Positions 24,145-34,645 of a DNA stretch of 64,000 nucleotides are shown here, in pieces. Each line of letters begins with the position of its first letter. Positions within the stretch are counted from its first letter, which is position 1. Source of the DNA: Cyclospora cayetanensis (Eukaryota > Apicomplexa > Conoidasida > Eucoccidiorida > Eimeriidae). The stretch spans positions 62,001-126,000 of the forward strand of contig NW_020312767.1 in NCBI RefSeq assembly GCF_002999335.1. The letters are read 5' to 3'. A program made the position numbers and the translations under genes. Below the pieces are notes generated by a model. That model saw only the letters and a list, made by a program, of their open reading frames with translations, was not told where the DNA came from and did not search any database.

Positions 24145-25402
24145 TGCGGAATTTTGTTAATGGAGTATCCTTTCCCGCCTCACATGTATCAAGCAAATAG
24201 TATCCAAGCCATACAACTTTTCCCGTGGTGTACAATGGAGTGCGCAGGAATAGAGCAATCGGAGCCTTGGCTATCATTAATTTGAGGAGCTGCGCTTCCG
24301 GCTTTTAAGCGGCTTGTCAGCTTAGTGGAGGTACCGCAGGTCATCGAGCACGGACATCATATTGGTGTACCTTGGAGTATGTTTGGGCTTATTCCATTCA
24401 ACAGGTCAAGACATGCACGGGATACAGTCGTGGAGTGCTTTGTATGCTGTCGAACAGCAACGCGGGGACCACCGCAGTCGAGATGCTTCAGTAGTTCAAG
24501 CTGAAAGACGGCATCTTCATGTTGTATATTGCAAAATGAGACAGAATATCAACATTTTATACAAAGAGCTTGCATTCTTGAGGAGGGAGAGGGTGAAATG
24601 GAGGAAAACCGGCGGATCGGGCATTCAAGTCGGAAGGGGCGCATAGCGGCATGGACAATGACCTGGCTGGCGAGCAATCGACTTTGTCATCCCGTGCAGA
24701 ACCGCCCTGGTGCTGACCGTACACCCACCATCGAGCAGTAGGGACATTTTTGTCCGTTTTTTGCTCTTTGCCTAGTATCTTTGGAGGTTGAAATTGTGTG
24801 ACTGGTCATGAATCAACTCATCCGCGAGATCCATGCCCTGGCCCAAGCTGCACGACAGCAATTCATTCCACAATAACATACAATTATTACATATTTCCAA
24901 AAATTGAGTTGTGACTTAGATCTTAGGAATAAGCAGGCATGAAGTGTAGAGTTTATTGGGATACTGCCAGTTGGAAGGTGGCGTCTACAGTCATGAATGT
25001 GAATGTGGACGTCGCCTCGTACACACCAATAGATGTTGCGATGTGGGAGGATGCGGCTAGCCTTCTCCATGTTTTAATGGACTAATGGAAGAACCTCAAC
25101 TAAACTATCGAGCTCATATCCCTCTAGTGTACAAAATGTGCCTTCAAGGCACTGCATTCTCCTAACGGACTAATTTTGCCGTTGTTTTTCTCGCGGTGAA
25201 CAGAAGCATAAGAAACTACTAGGTATGATGCTTGTATCTCCCCGAATTCTTAAACGTACCACAATACCTATGATATCACTAGTGGAGAACTCCCCCAATG
25301 GTTTACTTTTGCGTACGTCTCGTTGCATGCACCAAGTCAGGGATGTACTGGGGTCACGTCTCGTCAGGGACCCACGGTGACAAGGCATAGTTTTCGCTAT
25401 TT
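24145..25402. other. Intergenic region between divergent genes
   Basis: About 1.26 kb lies between the start of the minus-strand hypothetical gene and the start of the plus-strand membrane-protein gene, so it must hold both promoters. The open frame at 24362-24646 (+) has no supporting features and I do not call it. Confidence 0.5.
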
Positions 25403-28400
25403 ATGGCAATTGCGGCATCACTGTGGTTGTTTTATACTTCTTTGTTCTCGGAATCTTTCACGATGCCTATTTGCACCAGCGTCGTGTTCATGGCCCAGCG
25501 CTTCGAAGCCGGTCCCATGCGACGGTAGTACTTTCCACTAAATTTCCCCCGTGAATGACAGCTCAGCACGAAGGGCTGCAAAATCACGTGTCATTTGCAC
25601 TACACTTCGAGTATTTGGAGGGAGGCCCCATTACATGCGCCATCAGTTTTTTTCAAATTACAAAAATCCTCAGTTACACAAACATACGCGCTTGCCCATG
25701 ATTTCATGAAACCTCCCGGCAAATAGAATAAAGCAGAATGCAATATACCAGCAGAGGCCCCCAACTAGGATCTGCCGTATCTTTTGGCCGGTTGGATCCT
25801 GGAATGAATAGCAGGAGTCTGCAGGCTTCTGATCAGGCTTTGGCTGTCAAACTGCTCAATGTTTCCCTCTCTGAAATTGCAATAGTGGGTCAAAGTTCCC
25901 CCAATTTTTTTTTCTTTAAAGCTTCCGACAGCTGTGCAGTAGGTGTTAGTCTTTTAAAAATGTATGGACGTAAATTGTAGTATGATATCCGCACTGTGTC
26001 TTGCTATTTCTTTTCCAGCATTACTACGAGTCGCAAATTCTTCTTCGAGAGGCGGCACAGCAAGTGGCCAACGCATTCGGAGTAAATTCTCAAAGGGTCG
26101 TTCCTCTGCAGCTCAGACCCGACGACCGCGAACCAACAAAATGCACAATTTGGACTTTCCTGTGAGCAGCTTCCAGTTTGACTGCAGACTGTAAAAGTCA
26201 TATTTACCCATGCCTTCCAGCTCCACTGCATTCTATTGCACACTGATCGAAATGGGTCGAAAACGGAATACAAAGCTTCCAGGAATGTGTGACAGTCAGG
26301 GTGATGAAGGTATCGGCAGCCAGACAAATCCTATCTTTCCTGCCAAAGTGTGTATTTGATCATTCATGCAATCTACAGGATTCGCGACATACCTGCTCAT
26401 GACCAGTTGGGTCAGCTTAGAGAAATCCTTCAGCGATCTCCCGACGCGTTAGGCCAGTGGCACTTTGGAAGCAGAAAGGTCTGCCCCGCAACACATCAGT
26501 CGTTGTTACTGTCTTTTGCTCCAGGCGGACCAGGAGCTCCCAGGAACGTGCCCGAAAAAGTAATTGGCTCGTCCTTCAATTATTTGCCTTGTGCTTTGCT
26601 GGTTAGGTTTTGGTGGAGCCGCTGATCACTGGCTCTGCGGGAGTATCTGACCACGTTTCTTTGCCACTTCTGCAAAAGACATGGCAACGCCCAGGTACCT
26701 GAACACCTGCCTCATCGTTGTTTAAATTCCCCGGGATTCACGAAGTGTCCTCCGATAGTGCAATGCTCGAACCACATGACATGTGACCAACATTTTGCTT
26801 GCACTGTTTCTTAGTCACTTCTATGGTGTTTTTGTATCAGTTGCTCTCTGGGATCACGATTTTCAGGTGTTGAAGCAAAGTGGGATCAGGAGGAAGAGCT
26901 GTGGCTGGAACTGCTCGATATCAACTGGTCAGATGATATGAAGAACGTAAGTGACACAATCGCTTAAACTTCGGGGGAAAGGAAAGTCTAAATTTCAGCA
27001 CAATTTCGAGGCGTAGTGCTAGAGGCACCAGTAAAACACAGGGTTATGTTCGCCTTAAACTACGGCAGACAGCTCTTGGAGGAACTTTCATGAGTGCTCG
27101 AGGTACAAATAGCCCTTCCCTTTTTTTCTTCTCTGCATGTGGGTTCCACTATGGAGCTTTTTCCAGGATGTGTCCCGTTTTGAGGATCGACTGCTGGGGT
27201 TGCGAAGTGCATTAGTATCAACCCTTGAATTAGTGAATCCCAGAGCTCTTCAGATTGCCAAATACTTCCAAACTGATGTTGGGACGGCGATAGGCATTAC
27301 GTAAGGAGGCACGAGTGGTCTTAAAATATCTGCTTGTTCTTCAGCATTTAAGAGCACAGTTGCCCTGAGCATACAGATACCTCAAAAGCGGTGCACCCCG
27401 TTTGCCATATTTCCTGAACTCAACTAATCTCACCATCGTGGATAAGTGTATCAGATTGCCTTGCCTGCAGCCCCGTGTCTCCAGATACTGAAAAGCACAA
27501 GGAGCACCTTAAGCAGTGCCAGCAGGCGCTAGATACTGGAGCGCTCACACGGAAAGTCCCATGGCTTGCTGAAAACTTTCCAGCAGTTCGCAGTTCTCAG
27601 ACAGGTATGCTGATATACGCTGTGCTGGAAGGAGCTTATTTGGTGCGCCGATATCCCCCTAGAATTTGCTTAATCCCACACAATCTTAAAAACAAAGATA
27701 GGTTTGGTGTGTTTTACCAAATATAAGTCACATTTTGTGCGGCACAGGAAAGTTCATGGCATATTCCGCAAGCAGCTTCGCCTTGAGGATGGGGACGAAG
27801 GATCCGCGCATCTCTGTTGTTCTGTGTCCTCTGCAGGTCGCCCTGTACCATCGGTTCTAATGCAACCATACAGCAGCACATCTACAAAGACACCAGCTTT
27901 TCGGGTAACAGAAGTGCTGGGTGCTTACTCTCTTCCATATTTTAAAGGTGACGCGTTAGAAGTTATAATAGATTAGCTGAGGAGCAGATGAGTCCTCGCA
28001 CTGCATAAAATGCTGCATAGTGCAAACTGCCTGGATACATGGTACCGCCCTTACACCAGAATTTGAAAAAGCGTCAGAAAGCACTTTATCAAGAGTAGAT
28101 GCAACACTATGATTAGCTCTGCTGCGTGCAGCGGCTGACATACAGAGCAATGATCAGACACTGCCAACGAACAAGCCACTGGCAATTAGTAAGCCACTCA
28201 TGAGCAGCGCACGATCTGCACGAGTAGCCGTCCACACTTTTTTGAGAAAAAGCTAAGCAGGGAATGATGGATGGATCCAACTGTATTGCATTCTCCTACC
28301 TTGCATACGTCTTTAAACCAATTTGATTCATTAATGCTTCAGAGGTTGATGCAAAAGCACGTCTTTACCTGGTGCTCGTAAATAGGCCCAAACATAACAC

Positions 28401-28893
28401 ACAGCTCTCCGAAGTACCTCTGCTCCTGGTGAAAAACAAGCTCTCAGTGTTACGCTCCGTTGCTCATGTGTATAGGTATCGTCCTGGTAGTGTCCCTCCT
28501 AGGCGTCCTCCTTTCTGCGGCAATTATATGTGTGCTATGCTGGCGTCATCGCATGACACCTGTTTCTCGAACTTGCCTTCCTTCTCCCAAACCAGTAAGC
28601 CACAGACTGAGAGTTTCTCCGGGGAGGTGGACGCTTGGTACCTGTAGCTCTGCTAAGCGACCGATAGGTAATCTGTGGACATCTGTGCATGCGCTCTGCA
28701 GCCAAGTGGGGGTTCTCCTCCAGACTTCAGGCCCGCCCAGCCAACTCATGGAAGTAAGAATAGAAACAATAGCGGCGACAAAAGAACTAGTGCGGGGGAC
28801 AGGGGCACTAGGAAATCTACTGCCTACGGCAGAGTAAAAATGGTACATGATGGGCGGTCTCCTCCACCAAGGAGGAAGGGATACGCCCAATGA
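25403..28893 (+). CDS. Unrecognised single-pass (type I) membrane protein with signal peptide (11 exons)
   Basis: Proposed exons are 25403-25524, 25755-25938, 26019-26161, 26379-26478, 26607-26694, 26867-26946, 27167-27300, 27471-27604, 27837-27947, 28476-28594 and 28702-28893. All phases agree and give 468 residues. The start is set by a signal peptide (MAIAASLWLFYTSLFSES). The lumenal or extracellular part (~19-366) contains helix/strand stretches such as ALAVKLLNVSLSEIAIV and LLREAAQQVANAFGVNSQRV, which look like two copies of a small alpha-beta repeat, and then an acidic helical part (DQEEELWLELLDINWSDDM). One membrane helix (IVLVVSLLGVLLSAAIICVL, ~367-387) is followed by a short WRHR stop signal and a basic, proline-rich tail ending PPPRRKGYAQ. 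I do not recognise the family. It is predicted to enter the secretory pathway as a surface, microneme or endosomal protein, which is inference. The 3' end of exon 2 is the least certain junction. Confidence 0.75.
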
Positions 28894-31800
28894 ATAAAGC
28901 GAAGTGGTCCCACTTAGGTACACATGCACAGCTAAACAGCCCGCGAAACCAAGGAAAACCACTGCTTGAGCTTTTGAAATGCTTTAGACCTCATTCTGGC
29001 CCACTGCCCTATAAACATTTCCCTTATGCTCGTAAAAGGCAGGTAATTAATTCCCTACATCTAGTACTGATCATCAGTAACACCTGAGTAGCTCACTGAA
29101 GGCATCTGAGCAGCAGACTCTCCCTAGCTCCTCTGTAAGAAGGGGCGCGTACAAAAGATATAGAACTGCAGGGAGCCCCATAAGAACATGCAGGCACTAA
29201 ATTTGGTAGGACACAAGGGAACAAGTCTCGACTACTGCATGCACCATGTCGATTGTTTCTCTCTTCGTGATGAATCCAAGGCCTGCATTGATCCACGGAA
29301 TCAATTAAATAAGCAACACATTATGCGTTTGGTGTGAGCCTCTAGGACATGAAACAGGTAAACATCCGCTGTATGATCTTTTGGTTGTATGTACACCTCT
29401 TCACTGCGCCCTATTGTTAATGTAAACTCTTGTGCCTCTCTTCGTATTCCAGCGTCGGTTTTCCTTTGCCCGGAATGTCTCCTAAACTGCACTCCTTGCT
29501 AGACGCCCCCACCATTAGCTGTAAAACCAAAATGAGGTACAAAAACCTCTGATTAGGGTTGGCCTGTATTTGCTGCGGTGCTTATAGAACAATTATATCA
29601 CATATCCCCGGCAACAGGGAAATGCCACCTGTTAGCCCAACCCGAATGCATGATCACACAATATGATGCTCTTAAGTACATTACCACGTGTTTGAACGCG
29701 TGTTGTGAGAATAAACTTAGAAATAAGAAATCCCAGGCCGCTTAACACTTAAATCACAACAGAGATCGACCACACGACAGTCTGACTGGAAGGTACCTGG
29801 AAAGGGGTATTTCGGGAGGCACAGAAAACTTGGGCAATGGATAGTAGATGTGCTCCACTAGTCAAAATTCCTGCTTAGCATGAGCTATATGACTTCGATA
29901 CTCCTAGGCTCTATTTTTGCAGTGAAGGGTTAGCTGCACACCATGAAAAGCGCATGATATGTGCCTACACGCCAAGTTACTGGATACCACTGAGTGAGAT
30001 TACGTGGAGTATTCGCAATGCAGTGCTCCAACTGAGGCCTTTATAGGAATATAAGCATTATCGATGGGTGATAGCTAGCGTGCACCATTCTACACGCTTT
30101 GAGTAGCCTCACTACTCACACCCAGTCGCTCATTACAATTTACTGCCGAAACCCGCGGTGCATGCAGCGGCCTTAGACATACTAAATACCTTCCACTAAT
30201 TAGATATGTTCAATTGCCAACTAGCAACGAATCGATTAGTTGGTTCGGCTGTTCACATATCTAACAGGCTGTAGAGTAGCATTCGTTCAATACAGTAGGA
30301 ATCAATTTTGGATGCTGATGCGCCAGATGCCGTCAAACCATGATCAAATGGGTGCAGTGCTCAGACGTAAATAAACGCGCACCCGACCTGAAGCCCTCAA
30401 ATTCAAATGCTCTGTGCGAAGACACGTAACCCCGGAATCAAAACAGACCGCCAAAAGTTCTCAAATGTTTTCCATGAGAGTATCCTCTCCCCCCCGCCCA
30501 AGCCCCTGAGAGTCCCCGACTTGAGGGGAGTGGAACAGCTACGGAGCACTTTACTGTACTCTCTAAGCACTCAAAGCGTTCGGAGGTAGTTACACAGAGC
30601 ATTACCACAACACACGCTTACAAGATTGCATCTTTTCAGTGGGCTGAGCTACTCTTGGAAGCTTCTACTGCTCTACTCATACTCAACTAAGAATTAGTAG
30701 GGAATTGGATAACTAGCATGTCTTCCAGTGGCTCCTCTACTTTGCAGAGTACTGGTAATTCGATACAATAAGGCGTAATGTTGTTATGTCTATGTGTAGG
30801 ATGCAGCTACGCTCACTCTGGCTCTCCCTTTCCCCTCACATCGAAGTTTTTTGAGTGGCGCGGGCAGGGGAAAGTAGGTAGGAAGTCTTTTGAAAGCACT
30901 CAATAAATTTCTATTCAGTTTGCTTAGAGTCTGGAGTTAAGAGTCTTCCGCGGAAACCTTGCATGAAACGCTACACTAAGCTCATCACTCTAAGTGAATC
31001 TCGGATATTTCACGTTGGCGGAAATTTCGTGAAATAGAGCGAGCAAAACCATTCTCCACTGGCCATCGACGTTGCTGTGGGTTTCTGCGTAAGTTCACTT
31101 TTTCGCCTTGTGGGAGCACTATCATACTTGGGCAAGGAGGAACAGGACCACATAATCGTAGAGCACTAACCCAAATAACAAGTCTCCGTTCAAGTGACGC
31201 CCTCGCTCCTCAACATATAAGGACACTGTGTATTGTAGGGTGTGCAGGGGTGCCATCCTCCAGTATTTAGAACCGACGGCAATAAACCTTACCAGCATTT
31301 GCTTTCGTTACATATACTCGTCTGTATTACCAAGGTCACAGATATTGTCCAATGAGTCCTTTTTCCATATCAACTATCGATTAGATCTCCCCCCAGAAAG
31401 GCGATTCCCCGCGTAGTGATAGCAGATTATCGTTAAGCGTCTCGCAGCTGTTTCTGAAGTGGTGGTTTCAAGTAGGTAAGCGAGCATAACAGACACCCCT
31501 GCTGTCAATAAATATATCTTGCCTTTTCCTCGTGGAATTTGCCGTAGAATATTGTGATTCTGAGTAAAAAGGGGGAGTTCGATTCACGGAAATCTTGAGC
31601 ACCCACCAGCAGCCGGCACAGCGGCAGGTGCTGCAGCCGTCAGCGGTCCTAGGTCCAGGGGAGCTATCTACGCGCATACTCAGAAAGCTACCGCACCGCT
31701 TCTACCCTGCTATTTACCCCGTTTCGGTGGAAGTTTTTGTCGCTCCACATGGCGCTAGAGGGTGGTCCTTAAGAATTCTTTCGGCCGGCCGCTGCTTCCC

Positions 31801-32267
31801 ACATGTGTGAGCAGCAGTGTGGGTCAAAACTTAGAGACACCGGACCAAGGCCTTGTGTCTTGCAGAGCTAGTGTTGGGGATCCACATGGAGCAGGAAGGC
31901 CATCAATCTGCTAGACCTTGGGTCTATAGCGTGGGTGTCTGCGAGGAAGGCAGCAGCTGTATAGAATTCTGAAGGGACTGGATTTGTCTTCTAACCTCGA
32001 CACAGTACCCCAAAACATAGCAGTGTGGTGGGAAATAGTCAGATTCTTTCATGACGTAGTGACATAACAGGGCGCAGCAGTTAGGGGTAGAAGCGGGTGA
32101 GGCACAACGGGGAAAATCCAACGAAGGGAGGAATGGAGTCAGGACGTCCAACAAAACTGTGGTAGCTCCCGTCGCTTTGCAGCATATTTGTAACGAACTG
32201 GAGGCTGTGCTTTCGATGACGTGACGCGAAGTCTTCGGAGATAAGGGCGACCTCACATGGCCTCAAA
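28894..32267. other. Long intergenic region with a dispersed repeat
   Basis: About 3.4 kb with no supported gene. The part from about 30490 to 30900 is a copy of dispersed repeat family B. Short open frames occur on both strands without family features. The last few hundred bases precede a plus-strand gene and presumably hold its promoter. Confidence 0.5.
30490..30900 (+). repeat. Diverged dispersed repeat, family B, copy 2
   Basis: The first part (CCCCGACTTGAGGGGAGTGG, then CAGCTACGGAGCAC) matches the copy near 6785. A second part near 30815-30880 (CCCCTCAC.T.G..GTTTT, then GGGCAGGGGAA) matches 62770-62810. The copies are diverged and show no coding frame. Confidence 0.55.
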
Positions 32268-33719
32268 ATGGGTATTCAAGACACATCTCCAGATGACAAC
32301 TTGTACTTGGATGAGAACAACCTGTCGGCGGACGAGAGTAGCGGCTCGCACTCTTCGTACAGCAGCCCTGTCACGCGGTCTTCTTCTTCTTCCTCGCATC
32401 GATTCCCAGTGCACTTAGGGTGGGAGGAAGCGGACATGGGAAGCAGCACGCCGTTCTCCCTAACGTATTTCCGGAAGCGGAGTTACCGTTTAGACGCAGA
32501 CCAAAAACGTCGCCACTGGATATCAAGCACACTGACTCTATTGGGAAGCCTGATAGCGTTGATCATTGCGGTGTACCAGCTGCGTTTCGCCTTTCCATTT
32601 CTCAGAAAAGGTGCAGACAATATGGTCTCTGTGAGCAGCTCACGGCCGTATTCCTCAGGCTCTTCTGGCGCTGGAACAACAGAATCAACTGCAGCAGCAT
32701 TCCCCGGGAGTTTAAAAGGGACTGAAGGGGCAAAGGTTGCGGGGAAGCGTCACTGGGTGGTTGGAGCATATGTACTTATTTTATCCTTGGTGTGTCCTGC
32801 GCTCTTCATCCGGCTCCAGCAGTGCCTACGGGGCCTCTGTCGGTGGCTGTGGGTTGAGAGATCGAACTCCTTACCGACACATTCATCAGTGGAAGAGGAG
32901 TTCGCTGAGCTGTATCGATTGAAGGGGGAGTCCTTGTGGGCTACAGAAGATTTCCAGCTCTCCAATCCTGTAATTGCAACTGCAATCAGAAAAAGTCTTG
33001 CTGACTACAGGAGCCTAGACACTACAACCCAGCAGTCTGCATTCGCTGCCTTCTTCTACCTTGCGGTGCAGAGTCATATACGACAGGTTGCTTTTTCTGC
33101 GTACGTAAATGCATGCGATGCCCTACACGCTAAAGTTGAACAGAGTGTGCCAGTGAGTAATAACGAGTTGACCGCAGTTCTGCAGCAACAAAACGCCCTT
33201 CGAAAGCAGTATAGAAGGATGGTTGAGCAGGTGAGCGTCGTTCTCGACGAAAAGAACCTGCCCATTGGTCTTTGCGAGCAAGAAATGGAATTCCTCATTC
33301 GGGACTTCCGCCCAGCGCTTCTGGAGCTCGGTCAGCGCACAATATACAGCCTAGACATGGACCGCAAGTTTTTAGAGTCCTCAATCAAAGAAAATCGCAT
33401 AGCTGAAATGTCTTCCTATGGTGAACAGACAAGATCAGAGGGCGATATGATGTCAGTGGACACTGTTCCAAAAAATCCAAAACTTCAGGATCCAGGGGAA
33501 GAACTGGAGGACGAGTTGGATAGTGGAAGGGCAGAGAGGCCTGTGCTCGATGATTTGACCTCAAGGGAAGAAAGGGATGAGTTGCTGGTGAACGAAACCA
33601 AATTCTGGGAAGCCAGGAGGAGGCTCACGAACTATAGGAGAGATACGTTCCAGCCCCATGTACCAGACTTTGATCGCTGCATTCTTCCGGAACTGCCACT
33701 TTCCTTGTTTGCTTACTGA
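32268..33719 (+). CDS. Unrecognised two-helix membrane protein, single exon
   Basis: An uninterrupted frame of 483 residues. The start MGIQDTS follows an A-rich context and the upstream in-frame sequence is closed. The N-terminal ~75 residues are acidic and serine-rich. A first membrane helix lies at about 90-112 (STLTLLGSLIALIIAVYQL), a Ser/Gly/Ala-rich loop follows, and a second helix lies at about 167-185 (WVVGAYVLILSLVCPALFI). The long C-terminal part (~200-483) looks mostly helical and soluble (AVLQQQNALRKQYRRMVEQ) and ends in an acidic linker and a hydrophobic tail, LPLSLFAY. There is no signal peptide. Glycine at position 2 with threonine at position 6 is compatible with N-myristoylation but weak evidence. 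I do not recognise the family. It is convergent with the gene at 34646-36908, which has a similar overall plan but no clear sequence match. Confidence 0.8.
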   Translation: MGIQDTSPDDNLYLDENNLSADESSGSHSSYSSPVTRSSSSSSHRFPVHLGWEEADMGSSTPFSLTYFRKRSYRLDADQKRRHWISSTLTLLGSLIALIIAVYQLRFAFPFLRKGADNMVSVSSSRPYSSGSSGAGTTESTAAAFPGSLKGTEGAKVAGKRHWVVGAYVLILSLVCPALFIRLQQCLRGLCRWLWVERSNSLPTHSSVEEEFAELYRLKGESLWATEDFQLSNPVIATAIRKSLADYRSLDTTTQQSAFAAFFYLAVQSHIRQVAFSAYVNACDALHAKVEQSVPVSNNELTAVLQQQNALRKQYRRMVEQVSVVLDEKNLPIGLCEQEMEFLIRDFRPALLELGQRTIYSLDMDRKFLESSIKENRIAEMSSYGEQTRSEGDMMSVDTVPKNPKLQDPGEELEDELDSGRAERPVLDDLTSREERDELLVNETKFWEARRRLTNYRRDTFQPHVPDFDRCILPELPLSLFAY

Positions 33720-34645
33720 GACGAAAATCCCGCCAGAAGACGAAGCTACCTTCGGGCGCATATGGTTTTTGATGCATTTTCTGCCTTAAGGGGACGCATC
33801 AACATGTGAGCAATGCTTGTTTTATTAAATTAGTTTGCACCCGTTGACCACAGGAAAAGTCGGCATGCGCACTACACGGGCACGCAAAGCGCACTCTTAT
33901 TCGAGTACATTGGGGTCAATGAGAAAGACTCCGTAAGGCAGTAGAAACCCTAGGGGCAAATGGAATTGAGAGATCACTAATTGTTTACTCGAGCCCGTGA
34001 GCAAGACCTGGGCGGTGCGTACTAATCTTGGAACGGGAGAGCTAACCGCGGAAAACTCCTGCCTAAAAACGAGGACACTTCTTAAGTTTAAAAAAGCACT
34101 GGGCGGGGTTTCCCCCAAAGAAAGCTGTTCCAAGGGCGGGTGGCCCCCACCTTACTTCATGACAACCCTTTTTTGTGCACCATGCAGGAGAGAGGGCTGC
34201 AGTCTAGCCGTCATCACATGTAGAACTGCCCGCAAGGGCGCACTGCACTGCTCTCTAGCATCTAAAATATTCGACTAGGCTTGCGACGCCCTAGCCTACA
34301 ACGGGGCTGCCTAGATGCTTGAATCACTCAGCCCCTCAGTAGGCGCCTGGCAGAGTACGTCCGCCACTGCGTCCGTTCGGAGGCAGTAAATATTTGCGCT
34401 CCGTGGAAGCACATTATAAATGCATCACACTGGTTACGGCCTTTGATATGGGTGATTTACAACTGTAACCTCGCGGCACTAGCTCAAGGGGTCATCCAAG
34501 AAAATGACAAACCATTTATTTCATTTACCTCTGCAATCATTCTCCTTTTCCCCGAGACAAAGGCTCTGCTTCATCATGCAGCTAGACTTCCTTGTGGAGG
34601 AGTACGTTTCACGATGTCGTTCCCCGACTCTTCTTCTGTGAAGCT
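33720..34645. other. 3' flanks of two convergent genes
   Basis: About 900 bases between the two stop codons. I see no gene here. Confidence 0.5.

Noticed and set aside
26525..26559. Possible small exon in the type I membrane protein gene
   Set aside because: It has acceptor and donor signals but would end in phase 2, while the following exon is open only in phase 0. The flanking exons join in phase without it.
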